Part shown: positions 25,613 through 32,923 of the stretch, one piece after another
Numbering within the stretch: position 1 is the stretch's first letter
How the letters are laid out: every line of letters starts with the position of its first letter
NCBI GenBank assembly: GCA_020435415.1
Contig: JAGQZQ010000016.1
Coordinates: 1-35,225 of the forward strand
Source: Flavobacteriales bacterium
Lineage (GTDB): Bacteria > Bacteroidota > Bacteroidia > JACJYZ01
Reading direction: 5' to 3'
DNA: 35,225 nucleotides
Notes under the pieces: generated by a model
Told to the model about the DNA's origin: nothing
The model's input: only the letters and a program-made list of their open reading frames with translations
Databases searched by the model: none
Program-made: the position numbers and the translations under genes

Positions 25613-27771
25613 AGATTTCATTGAAATACATATTGACCTGCATGGCTGTCTTGTGCATGGTGTCGGCTTTTGCACAGAGCAAAAGGGAATGGTTGCTATA
25701 TGGAGATGAAGCCTTTAAGAAAGGCGACTATTCATCCGCAGCCGGCTTTTATCTGAAAGTGCTTGACGAAGGAACACTGGACCTTGAAAGCACGGTTTAC
25801 CCGTATGAGGTGATCGCCTATATCAAACCTGATAAACCGGCAAAATCAAAGGATAATACAGCCGCAGCAGATACCACATCCGACTCAACAGCAGTTGTAC
25901 CTACCCCTACCGATAGCCTGCCTCAAACACCGGCAAATCCCAGCGCAGAAGACAGTGAGGATAGCGATCCTGCCAATTCACTGGTTTACGGAAAGTATCA
26001 ATATGTAGTTCATCAGATAGCAGATTGTTTCAGACTGTCATACCAGTATAAAAAAGCGGAGGAATGGTACGGAAAGGCCGTTCAGAATGAATCGAACCGA
26101 CATCCTTTCTCCCGGTATTATTATGCCCTGACACTCATGAATAATGAAAAGTACGATGAGGCACAGGCACAACTGGAAAAGTTCATAGAGAACTATAATG
26201 GCCCGGATACCAAGGTCAAGGATCTGGCGACCAAAAAAATGTTCAGCATTGCTTTTGCGAAGGATCCCGCCAGTACCCACAAAGATTCCAAAGTAAGCTT
26301 GCTGGATACCACCATCAACAGTGGTTCTTCCAGTTTTGCTGCTAACTTCTACAATGACGAAGGGGTGATCCTGTTTGCAGGAGGACGCAAGGAGAATGTA
26401 ATCCTTGATGAACGCACCCAGAATCCCCTTTACCTGAGCGATCTCTTCCTGGCGGAAAAGGAAGGTGAGAAGTGGAATGCCCCGAAAAATATGCGTCGCC
26501 CGGTGAATACTGAAGCAAATGAAGGTGCCGGTGTGATATCCGTAGACCGCACGCACTTCTACTTCACCCGATGCGAGGGCCCCAACGGCAACGAGTGCTC
26601 TATATATCTGAGCCGGTTTCTCAATGGCAAGTGGTTGCAACCCATGAAGCTGAATGACAATGTGAATATGGAAGGTTTCTCATCCAAGCATCCCGCACTG
26701 TCTACGGAAGAAGATATTCTCTACTTCTCGTCGGATCGCCCGGGTTCCATCGGTGGCATGGACCTTTGGTTCTGTAAAATAGACGACTTCGGAAATGCCG
26801 GTGAAGCCCATAACCTGGGATATTCGGTGAATACCAAGGAAAACGAAGTGACCCCGTATTTTCACCACATCAATAATACCCTGTATTTCAGCTCCGATGG
26901 TCATACCGGACTGGGAGGATTGGATATATTCAAGGCATACGGTAAAGACAGCACATGGTCCAGGCCCAGGAACCTTGGAAGACCGTTCAACTCCGGGAAA
27001 GATGATTTATACTATCTGGTAGACCGCTTCGAAGGGAAGACAGGTTTCCTGACCTCCGATCGCGACAGCTGTGCCAATTGCAGTTCCGGAAGTGATCTGT
27101 ACTGCTACCGCATTTACGAACTGGAAACCGAGCCGCTCCGCCTCACCATCAAAGGAACTGTGTATGATCAGAAAACACAGGAGCCGATGCAGAATACCCT
27201 GGTGCAGCTTACCGATGTAAAAGAGGACGTACCTCCGGTATTTGTGATCACGGATGAGAATGGTTTTTATAGCACCAACCTTATCGAAGAGGTGCAGTAC
27301 TTCATGAAGGCCCAGAAAGTGAAATACTTTGCAGACGCCTTTTCCCTGAATACGGAAGGTGCAAAGGAATCCAAAGACTATACCCATGATTTCTTTCTGG
27401 AGCCCATTCCTTCAGAGCCAATTGCCATTCCTGGTATCGAATATGACTACAACAAGGCAACCTTACGGCCTGAATCTATGAAGATATTAGATGATCTTTA
27501 TGATTTCCTTCAGTTGAATGATAACATCGTGATCGAGATAGGATCCCACACAGATGAACGGGGTTCAGCAGACTATAACCTGGACCTTTCGAATCGTCGT
27601 GCAGAATCCGTCGTGAATTATCTTCTGGAAAAAGGAATTCCCCAAGCCCGGCTTGAATGGAAGGGGTATGGGGAGACCATGCCGCTTGTTCCGAACGCCA
27701 AAACCGAAGATGATCATCAACGCAACCGTCGTACCGCATTCAAGGTAACGGATCAGTACTACAAGGAATAG
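25609..27771 (+). CDS. PorE-like OmpA-family protein with TPR, beta-propeller and CRD domains
   Basis: I place the start at the GTG at 25609, overlapping the previous stop in GTGA; this yields a 720-residue protein with signal peptide MKISLKYILTCMAVLCMVSAFA. A TTG at 25597 is the alternative. Domains in order: TPR-like helices (about 30-60 and 140-200), split by a Ser/Thr/Pro/Asp-rich low-complexity insert; PD40/WD40-like blades with YFSSDRPGSIGGMDLW and YFSSDGHTGLGGLDIF; a carboxypeptidase-regulatory-like domain (IKGTVYDQKTQEPM); and a C-terminal OmpA domain with IEIGSHTDERGSADYNLDLSNRRA, which binds peptidoglycan. P. gingivalis PorE has this same architecture. It probably links the outer-membrane export unit to the cell wall. 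Confidence 0.88.
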   Translation: MKISLKYILTCMAVLCMVSAFAQSKREWLLYGDEAFKKGDYSSAAGFYLKVLDEGTLDLESTVYPYEVIAYIKPDKPAKSKDNTAAADTTSDSTAVVPTPTDSLPQTPANPSAEDSEDSDPANSLVYGKYQYVVHQIADCFRLSYQYKKAEEWYGKAVQNESNRHPFSRYYYALTLMNNEKYDEAQAQLEKFIENYNGPDTKVKDLATKKMFSIAFAKDPASTHKDSKVSLLDTTINSGSSSFAANFYNDEGVILFAGGRKENVILDERTQNPLYLSDLFLAEKEGEKWNAPKNMRRPVNTEANEGAGVISVDRTHFYFTRCEGPNGNECSIYLSRFLNGKWLQPMKLNDNVNMEGFSSKHPALSTEEDILYFSSDRPGSIGGMDLWFCKIDDFGNAGEAHNLGYSVNTKENEVTPYFHHINNTLYFSSDGHTGLGGLDIFKAYGKDSTWSRPRNLGRPFNSGKDDLYYLVDRFEGKTGFLTSDRDSCANCSSGSDLYCYRIYELETEPLRLTIKGTVYDQKTQEPMQNTLVQLTDVKEDVPPVFVITDENGFYSTNLIEEVQYFMKAQKVKYFADAFSLNTEGAKESKDYTHDFFLEPIPSEPIAIPGIEYDYNKATLRPESMKILDDLYDFLQLNDNIVIEIGSHTDERGSADYNLDLSNRRAESVVNYLLEKGIPQARLEWKGYGETMPLVPNAKTEDDHQRNRRTAFKVTDQYYKE

Positions 27772-27813
27772 TACCTTCCCACTTTTCTTCTTAAATCATC
27801 TTCTTGATCTTAC

Positions 27814-27821
27814 TACCTTTG
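27814..27821 (+). promoter_or_regulatory. -7 element (TACCTTTG) for gldC
   Basis: TACCTTTG ends four bases before the gldC ATG at 27826. Such short spacing is seen in Bacteroidota and would give a leaderless or nearly leaderless transcript. No good -33 element was found. Confidence 0.35.
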
Positions 27822-27825
27822 CCGC

Positions 27826-28164
27826 ATGAGCAAGAAAAAATCCGAGATCAACATCCAGGTGAGTCTGGATGATCATCATTTACCCGAAACTATCGTATGG
27901 AAAGCCAGTGATGCAGATATGAAAGACACTGAGCAAGCCAAGGCCCTCATGATGTCCGTTTGGGATGAGAAAACATCAAACTCCATGCGCATAGACTTGT
28001 GGACCAAAGACATGTTGGTTGATGAAATGAAGTTGTTCTTCTTTCAGACCCTGGTTGCGATGGCGGATACCCTTGAAAAGTCTACGGGAGAAAATAACCT
28101 CGCAGAGGATCTGCGCGATTACTGTGCTCACTTTGCGGAGAAATCCGGGTTTACTAAAGGCTGA
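27826..28164 (+). CDS. gldC: gliding motility protein GldC
   Basis: A 112-residue soluble protein matching GldC: an opening KSEINIQVSLDDHHLPETIVWKASD, then KALMMSVWDEKTSNSMRIDLWTKDMLVDEMKLFFFQTL, and a helical tail (NLAEDLRDYCAHFAEKSGF). No signal peptide or membrane segment is present. GldC is associated with the gliding motility and T9SS gene set; in Flavobacterium it assists GldB and is widespread even in non-gliding relatives. gldB is not in the window. It lies 54 bases after the PorE-like gene but has its own -7 element, and it converges with engB. Confidence 0.93.
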   Translation: MSKKKSEINIQVSLDDHHLPETIVWKASDADMKDTEQAKALMMSVWDEKTSNSMRIDLWTKDMLVDEMKLFFFQTLVAMADTLEKSTGENNLAEDLRDYCAHFAEKSGFTKG

Positions 28165-28200
28165 ACAATGCGGACCTGATGATAATCCCACTTTGGGAAT

Positions 28201-28815
28201 CTATGCCCGCGCTTCTTCTATGATCCCTCTGATATAGGTCAGCAGTTCTTCGCCGCCATACTTTTTGGTGGAAGAGGTGATAAAGATGGGAGGCAAACTT
28301 TCCCAGTTCTCCAGCATGGCCCGCTTGAACGCCTTGACATTGGCTGAAGCTTCGGATGGCTTCAACTTATCCTGTTTGGTGAATACGATGGAAAACGGAA
28401 TCTCACCTTCCCCCAGTTGCTGGATGAACTCCAGGTCGATCGGCTGAGGTTTCAGGCGAATATCGATCAGCACAAATAAAGCATATAGGTTCTCCCGCTG
28501 CAGCAAATAATTCCGGATCATTTTAGGCCATGTTTCACGCTCTTTTTTGCTTACGCTGGCATAACCGTATCCGGGAAGGTCTACCAGGCACCAGCTTTCA
28601 TCCACCTCAAAGTGATTGATGAGTTTGGTCTTGCCCGGTTTGGAGGAAGTCTTAGCCAGATCTTTACGATCGCAAAGCATATTGATCAGTGATGATTTAC
28701 CCACATTGGAGCGTCCGATAAAAGCAAACTCAGGGAGATCTGTTTCAGGGCACTCGTTGACCCTGCTGCTGCTTTTGACAAAGTGTACGTTGTGTATCCT
28801 GGCCAGCTTACTCAT
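28201..28815 (-). CDS. engB: ribosome biogenesis GTPase EngB (YihA/YsxC)
   Basis: This 204-residue single-domain GTPase has G1 GRSNVGKSS (34-42), G3 DLPGYG (79-84), G4 TKQD (146-149) and G5-like ITSSTKK. The region between G1 and G3 (KTSSKPGKTKLINHFEV) holds the switch I threonine. EngB binds GTP and is needed for assembly of the large ribosomal subunit. Length and motif order are standard for the family. Its ATG overlaps the stop of the upstream cysteine desulfurase in ATGA, so translation is probably coupled. The two are functionally unrelated in an obvious way. Confidence 0.96.
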   Translation of the reverse strand: MSKLARIHNVHFVKSSSRVNECPETDLPEFAFIGRSNVGKSSLINMLCDRKDLAKTSSKPGKTKLINHFEVDESWCLVDLPGYGYASVSKKERETWPKMIRNYLLQRENLYALFVLIDIRLKPQPIDLEFIQQLGEGEIPFSIVFTKQDKLKPSEASANVKAFKRAMLENWESLPPIFITSSTKKYGGEELLTYIRGIIEEARA

Positions 28816-29969
28816 ATCTGCTTCGTTAAAATTTCCGAATAAATATCAAACAAGGCCTGCGCTGCCGTATTGATCTCCGCTTCAGTGGTGGGTCTGCCCA
28901 GACTTATCCTTACGGACGAAAGAGCCTGATCCGGACGCATACCCATGGATACGGCCACATGTGATGGTTCTGGTTTTGCCGAAGTACATGCCGACCCGGT
29001 GGCCAAGCCCAAATAGGGCAACTTCCTGATAAGCTCCTGCGCGCGCAGATGGTCAAAAGTCATGTAACTCGTATTGGGCAAACGATCTCCTGCTGTTGCA
29101 TTCACATGAACACCGGACAGTCCGGTTAACTTTTTCTCAAGAAGGTCTCTGAGGACGGCTATCCGGTTTGCATCTTCAGGCAGGTCTTCCAAAGCTACCC
29201 GACAAGCTTCTCCCAAACCCACTATACCCGGTACATTCAGGGTGCCTGATCGCAATCCTTTTTCATGCCCGCCTCCGAATACCCGCGGAAGAAGCGTAAC
29301 CCGGGGGCTTTTTCTTCTTACATACAGCGCGCCAGCTCCTTTTGGGCCATATATTTTATGGGCTGAGATGCTTAGCAGATCGATGCCTGTTTCATGAACA
29401 TTGACAGGAATCTTGCCAATGGCTTGGGTGGTATCTGAAAGCAGTAGGGAATCTTTTGAATGTACGATATCCGAAATCTCACGCATCGGATGGATGACGC
29501 CAGTCTCATTGTTTGCCATCATAACGGAGACCAGCACCGTATCTTTCCGAATGGCATTGGCCAGCATATTTAAATCCAGTAGACCATTTTCATCCACTGG
29601 CAGTACGGTCACCTCATGGCCTGACTTTTCCAGTGCTTCATGGGTATCAAGGACCGCTTTGTGTTCGGTGGAAACCGTGATGAAATGTTTACCTTTTGTA
29701 TGGTAGGCTTGTGCTACCCCAAGAATTCCAAGATTCAGGGATTCTGTGGCACCGGAAGTAAATATAATTTCTCCAGGTTCGGAACCAATCAGTTCTGCCG
29801 TGTCTTCTCTGGCTGATTTCACCGCCTGTGCCGCTGTCCAACCCCACGCATGTGTGTGACTTGATGCATTTCCGAATTTCTTTCCAAAAAAGGGAATCAT
29901 CTTTTCAAGCACCCGATCATCTACGGGTGTGGTGGCATTGTAGTCCAGGTATATGGGATCGGGTTGCAT
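28812..29969 (-). CDS. cysteine desulfurase, IscS/NifS class
   Basis: The protein has 385 residues from the ATG at 29969 (MQPDPIYLDYNATTPV); the frame could extend to 30002. It is a pyridoxal-phosphate enzyme of aminotransferase class V. The PLP lysine is K205 (SAHKIYGPKG), the cofactor histidine is H103 (STEHKAVL) and the persulfide cysteine is C328 (ATGSACTS). These positions are nearly the same as in E. coli IscS. It takes sulfur from cysteine as a protein persulfide for Fe-S clusters, tRNA thiolation or other uses. No iscU, iscA or suf gene is next to it. Whether it is the main IscS or a specialised paralogue (for example for tRNA) cannot be decided here. Confidence 0.9.
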   Translation of the reverse strand: MQPDPIYLDYNATTPVDDRVLEKMIPFFGKKFGNASSHTHAWGWTAAQAVKSAREDTAELIGSEPGEIIFTSGATESLNLGILGVAQAYHTKGKHFITVSTEHKAVLDTHEALEKSGHEVTVLPVDENGLLDLNMLANAIRKDTVLVSVMMANNETGVIHPMREISDIVHSKDSLLLSDTTQAIGKIPVNVHETGIDLLSISAHKIYGPKGAGALYVRRKSPRVTLLPRVFGGGHEKGLRSGTLNVPGIVGLGEACRVALEDLPEDANRIAVLRDLLEKKLTGLSGVHVNATAGDRLPNTSYMTFDHLRAQELIRKLPYLGLATGSACTSAKPEPSHVAVSMGMRPDQALSSVRISLGRPTTEAEINTAAQALFDIYSEILTKQI

Positions 29970-29980
29970 GTGATGACAAG

Positions 29981-29998
29981 GTACCTGTACAAAGGTAC
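29981..29998 (-). promoter_or_regulatory. -7 element inside an inverted repeat before the cysteine desulfurase
   Basis: GTACCT (29981-29986) and AGGTAC (29993-29998) are perfect inverted repeats 6 bases apart. On the minus strand the sequence includes TACCTTTG (29990-29997), a perfect TAnnTTTG element 20 bases before the ATG at 29969. Overlap of dyad and -7 element would suit a repressor, but the dyad may be chance. Confidence 0.4.
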
Positions 29999-30031
29999 AC
30001 AATGTCGTTCAACCCTTGGTGGATAAGGAAG

Positions 30032-30859
30032 TTATTCGTGCAAGGCAAGCAGCGGGATCGTGCTGTAGAATGCCATGCGTCGGGTGTTGCCCCCGTTCCA
30101 CATGCGTTCCACAATGTTATGCTGGCGTGCAACCATGGCAATCATCGAAAGTTCCTGGTGGTTTTCGATATAGGTTTGAAGTCCGTGCAGTACGTCATCA
30201 TCCAGCACGGCTTCCGAGCTGTGTGGAATATCTTCACCCAGCCAGGTGGATTCACGGTCATGTTCATGCAATTCCACGAGGGTGGTTTTTTGGTGTCTGT
30301 CACGTACGTTGACCAAGGTGACCTCTGCGTGAAACATTTTAGCCACTTCCTTGAGGGGAATCAGGGCATCAGGTTTTTTCATCATATGGTGATCGGTGGC
30401 GAACATGATCTTGTCAATGGGTTTGAACTTTGCTTCTTTGGGTATGATAAGCGTAGGTAAGGAAAGATGATTGATTACATCCACCGCATTGCTTCCTAGC
30501 AATGTTCCTTTCACCGGGCCGGCACCTTTTGTTCCCATGACTACCATGTCGGCGTGTGTTTTTTTGACGAGTTCCGAAAGGGTATCCACAAAACCACCCA
30601 GCATGGCATGGGTTTGTAACAACAGGCTGCTGAACCTCGGATCGCTTTGGATTGACAATTGTAACTCCTTGAGCCGGGTGCGGACCTCGTCATTTGCCAT
30701 AGGGTAAGACTTGACAGGAATAGATGGATGACTGTAAGAAGTTTCGAAAGCATGGTGAATGATCACTTCGATGCCATGATGGCTTGCAAAGAGGAGTGCG
30801 TACTCCAATGCATTGTCTGCAGTTTTTGAGAAATCGGTAGGGACGATGATCTTCTTCAT
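30032..30859 (-). CDS. universal stress protein with two tandem Usp domains
   Basis: A 275-residue cytoplasmic protein made of two Usp folds. The first starts MKKIIVPTDFSKTADNALEYA and holds a complete nucleotide-binding signature, MGTKGAGPVKGTLLGSNA. The second starts near residue 150 (DKIMFATDHHMMKKPD). It ends in a degenerate site (VARQHNIVERMWNGGNTRRMA) without the G-x2-G-x9-G-S/T pattern, so probably only the first half binds ATP. This one-active, one-degenerate arrangement is common in Bacteroidota. Such proteins help survival in starvation or low oxygen. A perfect FNR-type box lies about 100 bases upstream, which supports control by oxygen or redox state. Confidence 0.9.
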   Translation of the reverse strand: MKKIIVPTDFSKTADNALEYALLFASHHGIEVIIHHAFETSYSHPSIPVKSYPMANDEVRTRLKELQLSIQSDPRFSSLLLQTHAMLGGFVDTLSELVKKTHADMVVMGTKGAGPVKGTLLGSNAVDVINHLSLPTLIIPKEAKFKPIDKIMFATDHHMMKKPDALIPLKEVAKMFHAEVTLVNVRDRHQKTTLVELHEHDRESTWLGEDIPHSSEAVLDDDVLHGLQTYIENHQELSMIAMVARQHNIVERMWNGGNTRRMAFYSTIPLLALHE

Positions 30860-30917
30860 TTGAAAAGCTGTTTTAAGAGTACTTGTTCTACAAGTCTAAC
30901 AAAAACAGATACAGCAT

Positions 30918-30937
30918 GCCATGACACAAATCATGGC
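30918..30937. repeat. inverted repeat GCCATGA-N6-TCATGGC
   Basis: Perfect 7-base arms (30918-30924 and 30931-30937) about 60-80 bases upstream of the universal stress protein start, between it and the FNR-type box. It could be a second operator for the stress gene or part of its leader. Confidence 0.45.
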
Positions 30938-30952
30938 GTCTTACAACAAGTG

Positions 30953-30966
30953 TTGATCACGATCAA
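30953..30966. promoter_or_regulatory. perfect FNR-type box (TTGAT-N4-ATCAA)
   Basis: TTGATCACGATCAA matches the FNR consensus exactly, centred about 100 bases before the universal stress protein ATG at 30859. FNR/CRP-family proteins use this site to switch genes under low oxygen in many bacteria. No FNR gene is in the window. A 10-base inverted repeat (30935-30944 and 30980-30989) flanks it almost symmetrically. Confidence 0.55.
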
Positions 30967-30974
30967 TGGGGTGT

Positions 30975-31010
30975 AAAAAGTAAGACGCCCATCGGAGGAT
31001 GGGCGCCTTG
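30975..31010 (-). terminator. probable intrinsic terminator for the 69-residue gene
   Basis: CGCCCATC (30986-30993), loop GGAG and GATGGGCG (30998-31005) form a perfect 8-base stem. Past one A/C mismatch, AAG/CTT pairs extend it. On the minus strand it is followed by TCTTACTTTTTAC, a U-rich tail, about 115 bases after the stop of the gene at 31125. On the plus strand no T-run follows. Confidence 0.45.
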
Positions 31011-31027
31011 GGGCTTGAAGAAGAAAA

Positions 31028-31088
31028 GTACCCGGCCAACTTGGGCATGGTTTAAGGAAGGTCATTGGGATTAGCTGACACCGGGTAC
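31028..31088. repeat. inverted repeat GTACCCGG ... CCGGGTAC with 45-base interior
   Basis: Perfect 8-base arms at 31028-31035 and 31081-31088. With the neighbouring hairpin at 30982-31009 this makes two strong stems in a 110-base non-coding stretch. It may be the 3' end of the upstream minus-strand transcript or a separate structured RNA; no known RNA family was recognised. Confidence 0.4.
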
Positions 31089-31124
31089 CTTGTAAGAACG
31101 TGGGTAATTGGGCACTTGGGGCAA

Positions 31125-31334
31125 TTAATTCAAGCAAATTCGATTTACTGTGTTTACTTCCTGACTGGTTTTTTCTTCCATATTCAGGCTGATTTCGTGG
31201 CAGAGGTCCTCAGCAAATGATTCTCTCAGTCCTTTGTCCTTCAATACATCTATCAGAGTCTTTTGGATCGTGTTCTCGTGAAGGAGATCCTGGTAGCGCA
31301 TCAGGACTTTCAGTATGATTTGTTTGTGGCTCAT
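31125..31334 (-). CDS. 69-residue hypothetical protein
   Basis: I start this frame at the ATG at 31334 (MSHKQIILKVLMRYQDLL). The open frame continues upstream to 31532, but that part crosses palindromes and looks non-coding. The product is a soluble, mostly helical, charged protein (ENTIQKTLIDVLKDKGLRESFAEDLCHEISLNMEE) with no signal peptide and no recognised domain. It is divergent from the sigma-54-dependent regulator, with 227 bases between their starts. It has a sigma-54-like -24 element upstream and a probable terminator downstream. It may be a target of that regulator. The coding call rests on composition and flanking signals only. Confidence 0.45.
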   Translation of the reverse strand: MSHKQIILKVLMRYQDLLHENTIQKTLIDVLKDKGLRESFAEDLCHEISLNMEEKTSQEVNTVNRICLN

Positions 31335-31381
31335 GATATTTTGATTTGATATTGTTCGTTCGTTGATTGCGAAAGAGGATA

Positions 31382-31398
31382 TCGAAGAATAGTGCCAA
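31382..31398 (-). promoter_or_regulatory. sigma-54-like promoter with poor -12 element
   Basis: On the minus strand TTGGCACTATTCTTCGA matches the -24 half of the sigma-54 consensus (TTGGCAC) exactly. At the -12 half it reads TTCGA instead of TTGCA, and the GC there is normally needed. If used, transcription would start near 31371, 37 bases before the 69-residue gene. Confidence 0.2.
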
Positions 31399-31409
31399 CA
31401 CTTTGGCAC
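31392..31409. promoter_or_regulatory. 18-bp perfect palindrome GTGCCAA-CACT-TTGGCAC
   Basis: The arms (31392-31398 and 31403-31409) are perfect 7-base inverted repeats. The site lies 58 bases before the small minus-strand gene and 152 before the regulator gene. Each arm reads TTGGCAC outward, the sigma-54 -24 motif. It could be an operator of the adjacent regulator or two back-to-back partial promoters. Confidence 0.5.
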
Positions 31410-31462
31410 GGCGTTAAGTAGTTGATTATGAGGCACATGATTTTTGGCATCTTTGAGAATTG

Positions 31463-31497
31463 TTCCCAAATCGGGAAGATATTTGTGTCTTTGGGAA
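31463..31497. promoter_or_regulatory. clustered TTCCC/GGGAA sites before the response regulator gene
   Basis: TTCCC-AAATC-GGGAA (31463-31477) is a 15-base dyad. TTCCCAAA (31463-31470) also pairs with TTTGGGAA (31490-31497), and a further GGGAT follows at 31505-31509. Half-site spacing of 20 bases places GGGAA at 31473 and 31493 on nearly the same helix face. Repeated dyads of this kind upstream of an NtrC-family gene suit autoregulation or enhancer binding. Confidence 0.35.
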
Positions 31498-31561
31498 ACC
31501 AGATGGGATTTGGAGCGTACAAATGGGTGCATTCACTCCTGAATGTGAAAAAGGAAGTCGC

Positions 31562-32923
31562 ATGAAGATATTTATATTGGAAGATGATAAGGTGTATGCC
31601 CGTTTCTTATCGCATCTGGTACTGCTCAATCCGGATCATGAGGTACAGGTGTTCCATTCTGCCCAGGACTGCTTCAAGGCCTTGAACCAGGAGCCGGATG
31701 TCATTACGCTGGATTACAACCTTCCTGATGTGAAAGGTGCAGAAGCGCTTGAGCAGATAAAAAGCCAATGTCCCGACACCGAGGTGGTGATCGTTTCGGC
31801 ACAGGAGGATATCTCAACTGCAGTTAACCTTTTAAAAAAGGGTGCCTTTGATTATATGGTGAAGGATGACAATACCAAAGACAGGCTTTGGGTCACCCTG
31901 AACAACATTTCCGAGAAAAGACATTTAAAGGAAGAGGTGAAGCACCTCAGACTGGAAGTTGAAGAGAAATATGTGGCGGATAAGAATATCATCGGCAACA
32001 GCCCTGCCATGCAAAAGATACATCTGCTTATCCGGAAGGCGGCGGAAACAGGTATCACGGTGTCCGTAACAGGCGAAACGGGTACGGGTAAGGAACTGGT
32101 GGCAAAAGCCATTCACTATAATTCGGCAAGAAAGAAAAGATCCTTTGTGCCGGTGAATATCGCGGCTATTCCCAAGGATCTGATTGAAAGCGAGCTCTTC
32201 GGACACGAGAAAGGTGCCTTTACCGGGGCCGCTGTCAGAAGGATCGGAAAATTTGAGGAAGCTCACACCGGAACCCTCTTCCTGGATGAGATCGGCGAGA
32301 TGGATATGAATTTGCAGGCAAAACTATTGCGTGTACTACAGGAGAAGGAAGTTACCCGTATAGGTTCCAACGAAGTTGTTAAGGTGGATGTGAGGGTCAT
32401 TGTTGCAACCCACCGGAATCTGGCGGATGAGGTGCAGAAGGGAAACTTCCGGGAAGACCTTTACTATCGTTTACTGGGATTGCCCATTCAACTGCCGGCA
32501 CTAAGGGAACGCGGCAAGGATGTGATCCTTATAGCCAAGCACTACCTGAACCTGTTTTGTAAGGAAAACAACCTGAAACAATTGGGTATATCCCCGGAAG
32601 CGCAGGACAAACTGATCCGCCATCCTTTTCCTGGAAATGTGCGGGAATTAAAAGCCAGCATCGAGCTGGCTGCTGTGATGTCTACCGGCGAAGCCATTGA
32701 GGCACAGGACCTGAACCTGGAAAGTCTGAGGAGCACGGCTGCCATCCTCGATGAAGGGCTTACTTTGAAAGAATATACCGAGCGAATCATTCGGCATTAT
32801 CTGGAGAAATACGACCAGAATGTATTGAAAGTGGCCAAAAAACTAGACATTGGGAAGTCCACACTTTATCGTATGCTTCAGGCAGATAAAGAAAAGGAAG
32901 ATTCCAGCTACAGCCACCGCTAA
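31562..32923 (+). CDS. sigma-54-dependent response regulator (REC-AAA+-Fis HTH)
   Basis: The protein has 453 residues from the ATG at 31562 (MKIFILEDDKVYARF); the open frame extends to a TTG at 31460, but that crosses the dyads. The receiver domain has acidic residues at 8-9, phospho-acceptor D51 (LDYNLPD), S79 and K101. The AAA+ domain has Walker A GETGTGKE (171-178), the sigma-54 contact loop GAFTGA (218-223) and Walker B LFLDEIGE (239-246). A Fis-type helix-turn-helix ends the protein (NVLKVAKKLDIGKSTLYRML). All motifs for phosphorylation-controlled activation of sigma-54 RNA polymerase are intact. No histidine kinase gene is visible. Its TAA overlaps the ATG of an envelope-protein gene (TAATG), an unusual pairing that suggests regulator and envelope protein work together. 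Confidence 0.93.
   Translation: MKIFILEDDKVYARFLSHLVLLNPDHEVQVFHSAQDCFKALNQEPDVITLDYNLPDVKGAEALEQIKSQCPDTEVVIVSAQEDISTAVNLLKKGAFDYMVKDDNTKDRLWVTLNNISEKRHLKEEVKHLRLEVEEKYVADKNIIGNSPAMQKIHLLIRKAAETGITVSVTGETGTGKELVAKAIHYNSARKKRSFVPVNIAAIPKDLIESELFGHEKGAFTGAAVRRIGKFEEAHTGTLFLDEIGEMDMNLQAKLLRVLQEKEVTRIGSNEVVKVDVRVIVATHRNLADEVQKGNFREDLYYRLLGLPIQLPALRERGKDVILIAKHYLNLFCKENNLKQLGISPEAQDKLIRHPFPGNVRELKASIELAAVMSTGEAIEAQDLNLESLRSTAAILDEGLTLKEYTERIIRHYLEKYDQNVLKVAKKLDIGKSTLYRMLQADKEKEDSSYSHR

Noticed and set aside
26038-26640. Minus-strand 200-codon frame within the PorE-like gene
   Set aside because: It lies opposite clear TPR and beta-propeller coding sequence, with no motif or promoter.
28185-28198. 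Short dyad TCCCA-CTT-TGGGA between gldC and engB as a bidirectional terminator
   Set aside because: The stem has only five pairs and there is no T-run on either strand.
31110-31130. Possible sigma-54 promoter GGGCACTTGGGGCA on the plus strand
   Set aside because: The GG and GC doublets are about 8 bases apart instead of the required 10, and no gene starts just downstream on that strand.
30931-31137. 68-codon minus-strand frame
   Set aside because: Its residues are Pro/Cys/Leu-mixed without pattern, and it runs through the hairpins and the FNR box, so it is more likely non-coding.
31335-31532. N-terminal extension of the 69-residue gene up to 31532
   Set aside because: The extension crosses two perfect dyads and would overlap the control region of the divergent regulator. 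Its composition is unlike the downstream part.
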